A stretch of DNA of 9,473 nt from Roseateles sp. GTDB lineage: Bacteria; Pseudomonadota; Gammaproteobacteria; Burkholderiales; Burkholderiaceae. Below, piece after piece: positions 1-8,300 of this stretch. The notes beneath the pieces were generated by a model that did no database searches, was not told the DNA's origin, and saw nothing but the letters and a program-made list of their open reading frames with translations. How positions within the stretch are numbered: position 1 is the first letter of the stretch; every line of letters begins with the position of its first letter. The DNA lies in NCBI GenBank assembly GCA_019232985.1, contig JAFAMW010000032.1, positions 1 to 9,473 on the forward strand, given 5' to 3'. The position numbers were made by a program, and so were the translations under genes.

Positions 1-1
1 C

Positions 2-430
2 ATGAAGACCTTCAGCGCCAAGCCGGCCGAAGTGACGCACGAGTGGTTTGTGATTGACGCCACCGACAAGGTGCTCGGACGTGTTGCCAGCGAAGTGGCA
101 CTCCGTTTGCGCGGCAAGCACAAGGCCATTTACACGCCTCACGTCGACACCGGCGACTTCATCGTCGTCATCAACGCAGACAAGCTGCGCGTCACGGGCA
201 ACAAGGCCACGGACAAGGTGTACTACCGTCACTCGGGTTTCCCCGGCGGTATCTACGCAACCAAGTTCAAGGACATGCAAGCCAAGCACCCGGGTCGCGC
301 CCTGGAAAAGGCCGTCAAGGGCATGCTGCCCAAGGGCCCGCTCGGCTACGCGATGGTCAAGAAGCTGAAGGTCTACGCCGGTGGCACGCATCCGCACGCC
401 GCGCAGCAGCCCAAGGCGCTGGAAATCTAA
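2..430 (+). CDS. rplM: 50S ribosomal protein L13
   Basis: Structural protein of the large ribosomal subunit; in the family it is an early assembly protein that binds 23S rRNA. The 142-residue product equals the usual bacterial L13 length and runs from MKTFSAKP to PKALEI. Family landmarks visible are [16 protein letters not shown] near residues 15-30, the [21 protein letters not shown] block at about 37-58, [11 protein letters not shown] at about 73-83 and the [12 protein letters not shown] segment at about 107-118. The ATG begins at the second base of the window, so its ribosome binding site and promoter lie outside. The stop codon is 9 bases before rpsI, with which it forms the classical L13-S9 operon. 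Base composition is visibly less GC-extreme than in the genes further right, as expected for a highly expressed gene with selected codons. Confidence 0.98.
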   Translation: MKTFSAKPAEVTHEWFVIDATDKVLGRVASEVALRLRGKHKAIYTPHVDTGDFIVVINADKLRVTGNKATDKVYYRHSGFPGGIYATKFKDMQAKHPGRALEKAVKGMLPKGPLGYAMVKKLKVYAGGTHPHAAQQPKALEI

Positions 431-434
431 GGAA
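429..434 (+). promoter_or_regulatory. Ribosome binding site of rpsI
   Basis: The AAGGAA Shine-Dalgarno sequence overlaps the TAA stop of rplM (428-430) and sits 5 bases before the ATG at 440. This supports the chosen rpsI start and translation of the two genes from one message. Confidence 0.75.
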
Positions 435-439
435 CGACG

Positions 440-832
440 ATGATCGGAAACTGGAACTACGGAACCGGCCGCCGCAAGTCGTCGGTCGCGCGTGTCTTCA
501 TCAAGAAGGGCACGGGCCAAATCATCATCAACGGCAAGACGGTCGAGCAGTATTTCGGCCGCCAGACGTCGATCATGGTCGTGCGCCAGCCGCTGCTGCT
601 GACGAACAACGGCGAAGCGTTCGACATCAAGGTCAACGTCCACGGCGGTGGCGAATCCGGCCAGGCCGGTGCGGTGCGCCTGGGCGTCACCCGCGCGCTG
701 ATCGACTACGACGCGACGCTCAAGCCCGAACTGAGCCGCGCCGGCTTCGTCACGCGCGACGCGCGTGAAGTCGAGCGTAAGAAGGTCGGCCTGCACGGCG
801 CCCGCCGTCGCAAGCAGTTCAGCAAGCGCTGA
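440..832 (+). CDS. rpsI: 30S ribosomal protein S9
   Basis: Small-subunit ribosomal protein whose basic C-terminal tail reaches the tRNA in the P site. The 130-residue length is the same as the well-known enterobacterial S9. Visible landmarks are [14 protein letters not shown] near the N terminus (about residues 7-20), [14 protein letters not shown] at about 74-87 and the strongly basic tail [19 protein letters not shown], ending in the conserved Lys-Arg. The gene follows rplM by 9 bases with a good Shine-Dalgarno sequence, so the two are co-transcribed and co-regulated. A strong intrinsic terminator starts 17 bases after the stop and ends the operon. Nothing is unusual in the protein. Confidence 0.98.
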   Translation: MIGNWNYGTGRRKSSVARVFIKKGTGQIIINGKTVEQYFGRQTSIMVVRQPLLLTNNGEAFDIKVNVHGGGESGQAGAVRLGVTRALIDYDATLKPELSRAGFVTRDAREVERKKVGLHGARRRKQFSKR

Positions 833-849
833 TCGGCCTTTGCGCCTCA

Positions 850-880
850 CAAAGAAGCCGCCTCGTGCGGCTTCTTTGCT
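850..880 (+). terminator. Rho-independent terminator of the rplM-rpsI operon
   Basis: A perfect 12-bp inverted repeat: CAAAGAAGCCGC at 850-861 pairs with GCGGCTTCTTTG at 867-878, with a five-base loop. The run of T within and just after the right arm (872-882) gives the U-rich tail. The position directly after rpsI fits an operon terminator. The left arm is A-rich, so the structure may also act weakly on the other strand. Confidence 0.85.
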
Positions 881-910
881 TTGTGGGCGCGGGCCAAAGA
901 CCGTAGCGCC

Positions 911-938
911 TGCAAAGCCGAGCAAAAGCGTCGACAAT
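911..938 (+). promoter_or_regulatory. Candidate sigma-70 promoter of erpA
   Basis: A GACAAT hexamer at 933-938 resembles a -10 box and lies 16 bases after a TGCAAA hexamer (911-916) that could serve as a weak -35. It sits between the rpsI terminator and the erpA start, about 38 bases before the ATG, where a promoter is needed. The -35 match is poor, so this is inference from position and one good box. Confidence 0.4.
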
Positions 939-976
939 ACGCCCATCGCCCCGCGAGCCATGACACAGGAATCCCC

Positions 977-1351
977 ATGAGCGCAGTCATCGAATCTCCC
1001 CAGACCGGCACCGACGAGATGCCGGTGCCGCTGATCTTCACCGACAGCGCCGCCGACAAGGTGCGCGACCTCGTCGCCGAGGAAGGCAACCCGGACCTCA
1101 AGCTGCGCGTGTTCGTCCAGGGCGGCGGCTGCTCGGGCTTCCAGTACGGCTTCACCTTCGACGAGGCGATCAACGAGGACGACACGCAGATGAGCAAGAA
1201 CGGCGTGACGCTCTTGATCGACGCGATGAGCCTGCAGTACCTGATGGGCGCCGAGATCGACTACAAGGAAGACCTGCAGGGGGCGCAGTTCGTGATCAAG
1301 AACCCGAACGCGACGACGACCTGCGGCTGCGGGTCGAGCTTCTCGGTCTGA
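977..1351 (+). CDS. erpA: Iron-sulfur cluster insertion protein ErpA (A-type carrier)
   Basis: A-type Fe-S carrier that receives clusters from the assembly scaffold and delivers them to apo-proteins in the cytoplasm; in Escherichia coli ErpA serves enzymes of isoprenoid synthesis and respiration. The 124-residue product shows the HesB/IscA fold signature: [16 protein letters not shown] (about 21-36), [14 protein letters not shown] with Cys52, and the C-terminal CGCGSSFSV with Cys116 and Cys118. These are the three cysteines that bind the cluster in this family. The ATG at 977 is chosen because CAGGA lies 6 bases upstream and the homologous region begins soon after it. The frame is open upstream to 881, but that extension is unlike the family and overlaps the promoter region. 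It is a single-gene unit between two terminators. ErpA is preferred over IscA because of the acidic N-terminal extension and its place after rplM-rpsI, with no isc genes nearby. Confidence 0.95.
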   Translation: MSAVIESPQTGTDEMPVPLIFTDSAADKVRDLVAEEGNPDLKLRVFVQGGGCSGFQYGFTFDEAINEDDTQMSKNGVTLLIDAMSLQYLMGAEIDYKEDLQGAQFVIKNPNATTTCGCGSSFSV

Positions 1352-1372
1352 CGGAGTAGCGCTCCCGGCATG

Positions 1373-1402
1373 ACGGCCGCCTTCGGGCGGCCGTTGTTCT
1401 TT
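1373..1402 (+). terminator. UUCG-loop terminator of erpA
   Basis: A perfect 9-bp stem, ACGGCCGCC (1373-1381) with GGCGGCCGT (1386-1394), closes a TTCG tetraloop with C-G closure, the very stable cUUCGg form. A T-rich stretch follows at 1395-1402. It lies 21 bases after the erpA stop and 15 bases beyond the anmK stop on the other strand. The T tract shows it works mainly for erpA; read on the minus strand the hairpin persists without a T tail. Confidence 0.8.
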
Positions 1403-1417
1403 GGCTGGCCCCGGGCC

Positions 1418-2527
1418 TCAGGCCGGGTACAGCGCGCCCAATAGCCGCGAGCCGGCCGCGCCGGTCGCCGTCGGCAGGTTGCCGGGCAGGCCGCGCTTGA
1501 AGCGCATCGCGAGCCAGGCGAAGGCCGCGGCCTCGACCTGCATGGCCGGCAGGCCGCGGGCCTCGGTGGCTTGCACCAGCGTGCGCGGGCGCAAGGCCCG
1601 CAGGCGCGCCATCAGCGCGCCGTTCAAGGCGCCGCCGCCGCACACGAGCAGCTCGTCGAGGCGCGCCGGCAGGGTGTCGACGATGCTCCGCGCCGTCAGC
1701 TCGAGCAGCGTCGCCTGCACGTCCTGGGGCGCCGCCTCGCCATGCTGGTCCAGCGCGCGCGCGAGCCACGCGCGGTTGAACAGGTCGCGGCCGGTGCTGC
1801 GCGGCGGCGCGAGCGCGAACCAGGGCTCGGCGAGCAGGGTGGCGAGCAGTCCCGGGATCACGCGGCCGCCGGCGGCCCAGGCGCCGTCGGCGTCATAGGC
1901 CTCGCCGTGGTGCTCGAGGATCCACAGGTCCATCAGGCAGTTGCCGGGGCCGGTGTCGAAGCCGCCCTGGCTCGCGCCGAGCAGGCTCACGTTCGCGATG
2001 CCGCCGATATTGAGGACCGCGATCTCGCGCCCGGGCTGGGCGAACACCGCGCGGTGAAACGCCGGCACGAGCGGCGCGCCCTGCCCGCCGGCCGCGACGT
2101 CGCGGCTGCGCAGGTCGCAGACCACGTCGACGCCCGTGAGCTCGGCGAGCAGCGCGCCGTTGAGCAGCTGCGTCGTGTAGCCGCAGCCGTCGAACTCGCC
2201 CGGGCGGTGGCGCACGGTCTGGCCATGGGCGCCGAGCGCCTTGACCGCGTCGCGCGCGACGCCGGCTTCGTCGAGCAGCGTCGCGACGAGCGCCGCGTAC
2301 GCGCGCGCGACGCCGTTCGCGGCGAGCGCCGCGCGGTGCAGCTCGTTGTCGCTCGGTGCGTTCAGCGCCATCAGCTCCTCGCGCAGCGCGGGCGCGAACG
2401 GCGCGTGGCGGTGCGCGAGCGCGTCGAACCGGTCGTCGTGGCTGCGCGCGAGCACGGCGTCGACGCCGTCCATCGAGGTGCCCGACATCAGGCCGACGTA
2501 CAGCTCGGGACCCGGCATCGGCGGCAT
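1418..2527 (-). CDS. anmK: Anhydro-N-acetylmuramic acid kinase
   Basis: Cytoplasmic kinase that opens the 1,6-anhydro ring of anhydro-MurNAc, released from peptidoglycan by lytic transglycosylases, and phosphorylates it to MurNAc-6-phosphate for recycling. The 369-residue length from the ATG at 2527 matches the Escherichia coli enzyme. Visible motifs: GLMSGTSMDGVD (12-23, nucleotide-binding loop), GAHGQTVRHRP (99-109), RDVAAGGQGAPLVP (142-155), NIGGIANV (173-180), FDTGPGN (190-196) whose Asp191 is in the position of the family's catalytic base, and a late VCGGGALN glycine motif. The C-terminal GLPAMQVEAAAFAWLA segment is also typical. The start could instead be the ATG at 2518, three codons later; neither has a strong Shine-Dalgarno sequence. 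The frame is open up to 2695, but that part overlaps the M23 gene and does not look like the family. It follows the M23 gene by 13 bases, which suggests one transcript and possibly coupled translation. Confidence 0.96.
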   Translation of the reverse strand: MPPMPGPELYVGLMSGTSMDGVDAVLARSHDDRFDALAHRHAPFAPALREELMALNAPSDNELHRAALAANGVARAYAALVATLLDEAGVARDAVKALGAHGQTVRHRPGEFDGCGYTTQLLNGALLAELTGVDVVCDLRSRDVAAGGQGAPLVPAFHRAVFAQPGREIAVLNIGGIANVSLLGASQGGFDTGPGNCLMDLWILEHHGEAYDADGAWAAGGRVIPGLLATLLAEPWFALAPPRSTGRDLFNRAWLARALDQHGEAAPQDVQATLLELTARSIVDTLPARLDELLVCGGGALNGALMARLRALRPRTLVQATEARGLPAMQVEAAAFAWLAMRFKRGLPGNLPTATGAAGSRLLGALYPA

Positions 2528-2540
2528 CGCGGCGGCGCGC

Positions 2541-3923
2541 TTACTCGGCGCCCGACGAGGCGCCGTCGAGCCGGCCGGCCTGGTCGAGCTCGGGGCGCAG
2601 CGCCGCGACCGTCTGCTCGAACTGCGCGCGCGCGGTCGCCGGCAGCTTGACGACCTCGGCGGCCCTGGCCAGCGTGCGCGGGTCCTCCTGCACACCGCCG
2701 ACGCGGAACTCGAAATGCAGGTGCGGGCCGGTCGCCCAGCCGGTCATGCCGACCGCGCCGATCTTGTCGCCCTGGGCGACGCGGTCGCCCTTCTTGACGA
2801 GGATGCGGCTCAGGTGCGCGTAGACGGTCTCGCGGCCGCCCGCGTGGCGCACGAAGATGACGTTGCCGTAGCCGTTCTGCTGGCCCGCGAACTCGATCAC
2901 GCCGTCGCCGACCGCGCGCACCGGCGTGCCGGTCGGCGCGCCGAAGTCGGTGCCCAGGTGCTGCTTCCACTGCTTCAGGATCGGGTGCAAGCGCATCGAG
3001 AAGTTCGAGGTGATGCGCGAGAACGGCAGCGGGCTCGCGAGGAACGCGCTGTGCCGGCTCGAGCCGTCGAACGCGAAGTAATCGCCCTTCGCGCTCTGCG
3101 CGTCCTGGTACCAGACGGCCGAATGGCTGCGGCCCTTGTTGACGAACTCGGCCGCGACGATGCGGCCGTTCGCGCCGTCCCAGGCCACGGGCTCGCCGTC
3201 GGCCGTGAGCGTCTGGTAGACGAGCGAGAAGCGGTCGCCCGCGCGCAGCTCGTGGTGGAAGTCGATGTCGGCCGAGAAGATGTCGGCGAGCTGCGACGCG
3301 ATCGCGTCGGGGATGCGCGCCTCGTCGGTCGCCGCGAACAGCGAGCTGCGGATCGTGCCGCTGCCCATGCGCAGCTCGGTCTGCAGCGCCGCCTGCTCGA
3401 GCCTGGCCGTGAAGCCGTCCGCGCCGCGCGCGATCGTCAGGCGCTCGAAGCGGCGCGACGCCTGAGCCGCGTCGTCGACCGGGTAGCGCACGACGATGGA
3501 CTGCACCGTGCCGTCGGCGTCGGCGCTGAGCTGAACCAGCTTGCCGCCGCGACCCGCGAGCACCGTGCGGCCGAGCGCGTCGCTGCGCAGGAACTTCGCG
3601 GCCAGCGGGTCGAACGCACCGAGACGGCGCAGCAGGTTGTCGGCCGTGTCGTTCGCGCGGGTCTGGCCGTTGCGGATCAGGCCGACATGGAAGTCCGCGA
3701 GCGCGTCGACCTGGGCGCCGAGCGCGTCGTGCTCGACCACTTCGGTCACGACCCGGCGCGGCAGGTCCCGGGCATCGGGGGCCAGCGGCGCGATGCCGAA
3801 GGCCGTGATCGCGAACAGGCCGAGCGCGCCGAGCACGCTGCCGGTCAGCGCGCGCGGATGCCGGGCGGCGAAGGCCTCGGCTCGCGCCAGCGCCTTTTTC
3901 GCATCAAGAATCCACTTATCCAC
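2541..3923 (-). CDS. Membrane-anchored M23 peptidoglycan DD-endopeptidase, MepM-like
   Basis: Zinc metallopeptidase expected to cut peptide cross-links of peptidoglycan in the periplasm, allowing wall growth. The 460-residue product has a basic N terminus (residues 1-25), one hydrophobic segment (about 26-48) acting as membrane anchor or uncleaved signal, a middle region resembling the Csd3/OapA-like domain (about 180-300, with [12 protein letters not shown] and AAEFVNKG), and an M23 (LytM) domain (about 306-415). The active-site set is complete: HLGTD (His322, Asp326), YAH (His370) and HLH (His401, His403), preceded by the [10 protein letters not shown] entry motif. The start is GTG at 3923; no in-frame ATG lies near the N terminus, and the membrane segment requires an early start. 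The Shine-Dalgarno sequence is weak (GGAA about 10 bases upstream). It is the first gene of a unit with anmK and divergent from tyrS. No LysM domain is recognisable, unlike classical MepM, so the exact substrate remains inferred from the family. Confidence 0.94.
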   Translation of the reverse strand: MDKWILDAKKALARAEAFAARHPRALTGSVLGALGLFAITAFGIAPLAPDARDLPRRVVTEVVEHDALGAQVDALADFHVGLIRNGQTRANDTADNLLRRLGAFDPLAAKFLRSDALGRTVLAGRGGKLVQLSADADGTVQSIVVRYPVDDAAQASRRFERLTIARGADGFTARLEQAALQTELRMGSGTIRSSLFAATDEARIPDAIASQLADIFSADIDFHHELRAGDRFSLVYQTLTADGEPVAWDGANGRIVAAEFVNKGRSHSAVWYQDAQSAKGDYFAFDGSSRHSAFLASPLPFSRITSNFSMRLHPILKQWKQHLGTDFGAPTGTPVRAVGDGVIEFAGQQNGYGNVIFVRHAGGRETVYAHLSRILVKKGDRVAQGDKIGAVGMTGWATGPHLHFEFRVGGVQEDPRTLARAAEVVKLPATARAQFEQTVAALRPELDQAGRLDGASSGAE

Positions 3924-3929
3924 GCTATC

Positions 3930-3976
3930 TTGGTTCCAAATCTATTTTTCTGACGCCAAAAGAATGAATCGGCGTC
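3930..3976. promoter_or_regulatory. AT-rich divergent control region with inverted repeats
   Basis: This is the only clearly AT-rich patch in the minus-strand half of the window, lying just before the GTG start of the M23 gene. It contains TTGGTTCCAA (3930-3939), with TTGG/CCAA arms, and GACGCC (3952-3957) repeated in inverted orientation as GGCGTC (3971-3976) 13 bases later. On the minus strand a TAGATT (3938-3943 read in reverse) could be a -10 box for the M23-anmK unit, but no good -35 accompanies it. The arms are short, so an operator role is only a suggestion. Confidence 0.35.
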
Positions 3977-4007
3977 GTCGAGTCGGGCCTGGGTCATGCC
4001 GGCTCGC

Positions 4008-4013
4008 TAGAAT
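4008..4013 (+). promoter_or_regulatory. Candidate -10 box of the tyrS promoter
   Basis: TAGAAT is a good -10 match in otherwise GC-rich sequence, about 90 bases before the tyrS ATG. No convincing -35 is seen at the normal distance. If it is used, transcription would begin near 4020 within or next to the leader hairpin at 4014-4036, which bears on whether that hairpin is wholly transcribed. Confidence 0.35.
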
Positions 4014-4036
4014 CGCGGGGTGGTGCCGTCCCCGCG
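4014..4036 (+). other. Inverted repeat in the tyrS upstream region
   Basis: CGCGGGG (4014-4020) pairs perfectly with CCCCGCG (4030-4036) across a nine-base loop. It directly follows the candidate -10 box, so it could be a DNA operator or a 5' leader hairpin, depending on the real transcription start. No T-box features are seen, and none are expected in this group of bacteria. Confidence 0.4.
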
Positions 4037-4104
4037 CGCAAGGCGCGAGTATAGAGGCCGACACCCGGCGCCCAAGTCACGCAAACCCGATCCCAAACCG
4101 CTTC

Positions 4105-5358
4105 ATGTCCTCCGAATCGATGCCCCAGGCGACCCCCGCCGTGCCCGTCCATCCCGTTACCGACGCCGTCCGCGAGGCGTTCGAGGTCACGCGCCGCGGC
4201 GTCGAGGAGCTGCTGCCCGAGGCCGACTGGCTGAAAAAGCTCGCCCGTTCGGCCGCCACGGGCCAGCCGCTGCGCATCAAGTTCGGCATGGACCCGACCG
4301 CGGCCGACCTGCACCTCGGCCATACGGTCGTGCTGAACAAGCTGCGCCAGCTCCAGGACCTCGGCCATACGGTGATCCCGCTGATCGGCGACTTCACGAC
4401 CATGATCGGCGACCCCTCGGGGCGCAACAGCACGCGCCCGCCGCTCACGCGCGAGGAGATCGAGGCCAACGCGAAGACCTATTTCGAGCAGATCGGCCTG
4501 GTCGTCGACGTCACCCGCGCCGAGGTCCGCTACAACAGCGAGTGGAGCGACCCGCTCGGCGCGCGCGGCATGATCCAGCTCGCCGCGAAGTACACGGTCG
4601 CGCGCATGATGGAGCGCGAGGACTTCACCAAGCGCTTCGCCGCGCAGACGCCGATCTCGGTCCACGAGTTCCTCTACCCGCTGATGCAGGGCTACGACTC
4701 GGTCGCGCTGCACAGCGACCTCGAGCTCGGCGGCACCGACCAGAAGTTCAACCTGCTGATGGGGCGCCACCTGCAGCAGGAATACGGCCAGGACGCCCAG
4801 TGCATCCTGACCATGCCGCTGCTCGTCGGCCTCGACGGCGTCGACAAGATGTCCAAGAGCAAGGGCAACTACATCGGCATCACCGAGCCCGCGAACACCA
4901 TGTTCGCGAAGACCATGTCGATCAGCGACACGCTGATGTGGGACTGGTTCACCCTGCTGTCGTTCCGCTCGACGGCCGAGATCGCGGCGCTCAAGGCCGA
5001 GGTCGCCGCGGGCCGCAACCCGCGCGACGCGAAGGTCATGCTCGCCAAGGAGATCACCGCGCGCTTCCACTCGGCCCAGGCCGCCGACGCGGCCGAGGCC
5101 GACTTCGTGAACCGCGCGAAGGGCGGCGCCCCCGACGAGATGCCCGAGCTGAACCTCGGCGCCGCGCCGCTCGGCATCGGCGCGCTGCTCAAGGCCGCGG
5201 GCCTCGTCGCGTCGACGAGCGAGGGCCTGCGCATGGTCGAGCAGGGCGGGGTGCGCGTCGACGGCAACGCCGTCGGCGACAAGGGCCTGAAGCTCGGCGC
5301 CGGCACCTATGTCGTGCAGGTCGGCAAGCGCAAGTTCGCGCGCGTGACGCTGGCCTGA
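4105..5358 (+). CDS. tyrS: Tyrosyl-tRNA synthetase, type 2
   Basis: Cytoplasmic class I aminoacyl-tRNA synthetase that activates tyrosine with ATP and loads it on tRNA-Tyr. The 417-residue product shows the class I HIGH motif as HLGH (70-73), preceded by [10 protein letters not shown], then [15 protein letters not shown], and KMSKS at 248-252. The intact KMSKS distinguishes the type 2 TyrRS subfamily from the Escherichia coli-like type 1, which has KFGKT. The C-terminal 60 or so residues ([20 protein letters not shown] and VRVDG onward) form the S4-type RNA-binding domain that contacts the tRNA. The ATG at 4105 gives a normal length; ATG at 4120 is an alternative, and neither has a Shine-Dalgarno sequence. 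The frame is open far upstream to 3541, but this runs through the divergent promoter and the M23 gene and is not coding. The gene is divergent from the M23 gene and convergent with the S41 protease gene, 25 bases away. Confidence 0.97.
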   Translation: MSSESMPQATPAVPVHPVTDAVREAFEVTRRGVEELLPEADWLKKLARSAATGQPLRIKFGMDPTAADLHLGHTVVLNKLRQLQDLGHTVIPLIGDFTTMIGDPSGRNSTRPPLTREEIEANAKTYFEQIGLVVDVTRAEVRYNSEWSDPLGARGMIQLAAKYTVARMMEREDFTKRFAAQTPISVHEFLYPLMQGYDSVALHSDLELGGTDQKFNLLMGRHLQQEYGQDAQCILTMPLLVGLDGVDKMSKSKGNYIGITEPANTMFAKTMSISDTLMWDWFTLLSFRSTAEIAALKAEVAAGRNPRDAKVMLAKEITARFHSAQAADAAEADFVNRAKGGAPDEMPELNLGAAPLGIGALLKAAGLVASTSEGLRMVEQGGVRVDGNAVGDKGLKLGAGTYVVQVGKRKFARVTLA

Positions 5359-5387
5359 ACCCGGCCCGGCCGGGCCGCCGGGTTCAG
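5355..5387. terminator. Convergent hairpin holding both stop codons of tyrS and the S41 protease
   Basis: CTGAACCCGGC (5355-5365) and GCCGGGTTCAG (5377-5387) form a perfect 11-bp inverted repeat with an 11-base GC-only spacer. An inner perfect palindrome, GGCCCGGCCGGGCC, lies at 5363-5376. The TGA of tyrS (5356-5358) and the TGA of the opposite gene (5384-5386 in reverse) occupy symmetric places in the two arms. There is no T tract on either side, so it may be a weak or protein-assisted bidirectional terminator or an mRNA 3'-end stabiliser. Confidence 0.55.
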
Positions 5388-8300
5388 GGCTGCTGGCGCG
5401 GGTAGGGCCTGGGCGTCGGCAGCGGCAGCGGCGGCTGCGCCGCGATCAGGCGCTCGAGCTCATGGATGCCCGCGTCGAGCTGGGCGTCCTGGCCCGCGAA
5501 CGTCGCGCGCGGCGGGTTCTCGACGACGAGGTCGGGCGTCACGCCGACGCCCTCGATGATCTGCTCGCCGGCCGGCGTGAGCTGGGCATACTCGGCCGCG
5601 CGCGCGTGGCCCTTGTCGACGAGCAGGTTGCCGTCGGACAGCCAGACGCCGGCGCCCGAGGTGCGCTTGCCGATCACGGTGCCGAGGCCGAGGCGCTTGA
5701 AGCCCTCGGAGAAGGTCTCGCCGTCGGAGTAGGTCTCCTCGTTGACGAGGATCACGAGGCGGCCGCGAAACACCTGCTGCATGTTCGGCGCCGGCGGCGC
5801 GCCCTCGGGCGAGCGCGGCTGCCAGAACATCCAGGCGCGGCGCAGCAGCGTGCCGAGCATCCAGCTGTCGACGTTGCCGCCGTTGTTCGAGCGCACGTCG
5901 ATGATCAGGCCGTCGCGGTCGATCTGGGCGTAGAACTCGCGCGCGAACTCGTCGACGTCTTCGGGCCCCATCGCGTTCAGGTGGATATAGCCGAGGCGGC
6001 CCTGGCCGGCCGCGTCGACGCGGCGCGCGCGCTCGGCGACCCAGTCGCCGTAGCGCAGCGCGGCGTCGCGCCCGGCGTCGACCGGCGTGACGATGGCCTG
6101 GCGCGGCTTCGCGGCGCCGTCGCGGCGGTACTCGACGAGCACCTGGTGGCCGGCCTGGCCCTGCAGCAGCTCGGCGAGGTCGGCGACCTCGCGCGTCGCG
6201 CGGCCGTTGATCGACGTGATCACGTCGCCGGCACGGAAGTCGAGGCCCGGCGCGGCGAGCGGCGCCGCGGTGTCGGGGCGCTCGGGGTCGGTCGCGTACA
6301 CATGCTCGAGGCGCCAGCCCTCGGCCTGCTTCGTGAAGCGCGCGCCGAGCGCGGCCTGCGCCGGCCCGGGCTCGCCCGAGCGCAGGTCGGGCAGGCCGAT
6401 CTGGCTGTGCAGGATGCCGACCTCGCTGCTCATCTGGCCCATCAGGTCGCCGAGCTCGGCGCGATCGGTCACGCGCGCGGCGAGCGGCTCGTACTTGCGC
6501 CGCACGGCCTGCCAGTCGACGCCGCGCATCTGCGCGTCGAAGAAATAGTCGCGGTGCAGGCGCCAGGCGTCGTTGAACATCTGGCGCCATTCGGCGCGCG
6601 GCTCGGTCGCGACCTGCCAGTCGCTCCAGCGCACGCGCGCATGCTCCAGGTCGCCGGGCAGGCGCGCGCCCGCGTCGACGACGAGGATCTCGGGCGTGCC
6701 CTGGCCGCGCGCGATCAGCAGCTTCTTCGTGTCGGCGCTCAGCGCGTACTGGTCGATCTCGCCCGAGATCGCCTCGGGGCGGCCGCCCTGGTTGTCGATC
6801 GCGAGCGTGTCGAGCTGGGGCTTGGCGCCCGGCCGGCCGCTGCTCTCGAGCCACCACAGGCGCTTGCCGTCGGTGCTCAGCGCGCTGTAGTCGCCGGCCG
6901 GCAGCGGCACTTCGTAGAGGCGGCTCGCGAGGCCCGTCTCGACGATCGTCGGCGCGCGCACGCCGGCCGCGAGCGTGGCGGCGGTCTTCTTCTTGTCGTC
7001 CGTGTCGTCCGCCTTCGCATCCTTGGCATCGGCGGCCGCCGCCGACGCGGCCGGCCTGGGCGCCGCGGGCTTGCCGGCCGCGGCGCTCGCGGCGGCGAGT
7101 TCGTCGGGCGCTGCGAACGGCCAGCGCAGGCCCTGCTGCAGCGCGAGCGCGTAGATCTTGGTGCGGCGCGGGAAGTCCGGGCCCATATTGCGGTCGCCCC
7201 AGGGCCCGCCGACCGCGGTGGTCTGGAACTCGCGGTCGGACAGGAAATAGAGCCAGTGGCCGTCGGGGCTGAAGGCCGGCGCCGCGTTGTCGTAGCGCTC
7301 GCTGTTGAGCGCGATCATGCGGTTCTCGCCGAGCAGGTACAGCGCGAGCTGGGCGCGCTCGCCGACGCGGCCGTCGCGCGCGAACGCGAGCGCCTTCGAG
7401 TCGGGCGACCAGCGCAGCTCGGGGTCCTCGTGCAGCAGGCCGCCGGTGTCGACGCGGCGGGTCTCGCGCGTGCGCAGCTCGGTCAGGTAGAGGTGGCCGT
7501 TCTTGTCGGTGTGGGCGAGCCAGCGCCCGTCGGGCGAAGGCGCGAGCGCGGTGCGCAGGATCTGCGCGTCGCTCGTGATCTGCTCGGGCTTGCCGAGCCC
7601 GTTCGCCGCGAACTTCCAGACCTCGACCTCGCCGCTGAAGTCGCACATCGCGAACACGCTGCGGCCGTCGGCCGAGAACGCGCCGTCGCGGCAGCGGCCG
7701 TCGGGCGGCTGCGGCAGCTCGGCGCGGCGCCACGCGCCGGTGCCCTGGGTCGCGAGGTGGCCGCGCACGTTGAGCAGCACGCGCTGGCCGTCGGGTGCGA
7801 GCGCGACCGGGCCGAGGAAGTCCTGCGGCCGCGCGATGAAGCGCTCGCGCTGCTGGTCGAAGTCGCCGCCGAGCGTGATCGCGACGGGGGCCTCGTTCCC
7901 GCTCGCGAGCTCGAGCAGGTGCACGTCGGCGCCGAGCGTGTAGGCGATGCGCTGGCCGTCGCTCGCGGCGTCGCGGATGTCCCAGCCGCGGTGGTGGGTG
8001 AGCTGCCGGAGGTCGCTGCCGTCGGCCTTGACCGACCACAGGTTGCAGTCGCCGCCGCGGTCGGACAGGAAGGCGACGCGGTCCTCGCCGGCCGCGGTCC
8101 GGTAGGGCATCGGCCGGCGGTCGTTGTTGCCTTCGGGGATCAGCGGCTGCGCTTCGGTCGAGGCCTGCAGGTCGAGCGCCCACAGCCGCGCGATCGCGCC
8201 GCCGCGGTAATGGCGCGCGTTGTCGCCGCGCAGCCCGTGGCGCGTGAAGTAGAGCCAGCGGCCGTCGGCGCTCAGCGCGCCGTCGCTCGCCTGGTCGACC

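Noticed and set aside
881..976. N-terminal extension of ErpA by 32 residues
   Set aside because: It overlaps the tail of the rpsI terminator and the candidate promoter, is unlike the family, and the ATG at 977 has a good ribosome binding site.
2241..3953. A 570-residue open frame on the plus strand opposite the M23 and anmK genes
   Set aside because: It spans two real genes on the other strand, has low-complexity Arg/Ala/Glu composition and no recognisable domain.
3541..4104. N-terminal extension of TyrS in the same open frame
   Set aside because: It runs across the divergent promoter region and the M23 gene, and a TyrS of 417 residues is already full length.
5460..8183. A 907-residue second minus-strand frame within the S41 gene
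   Set aside because: It is mostly Arg and Ala and is out of frame with a protein that has signal peptide, PDZ and S41 motifs.
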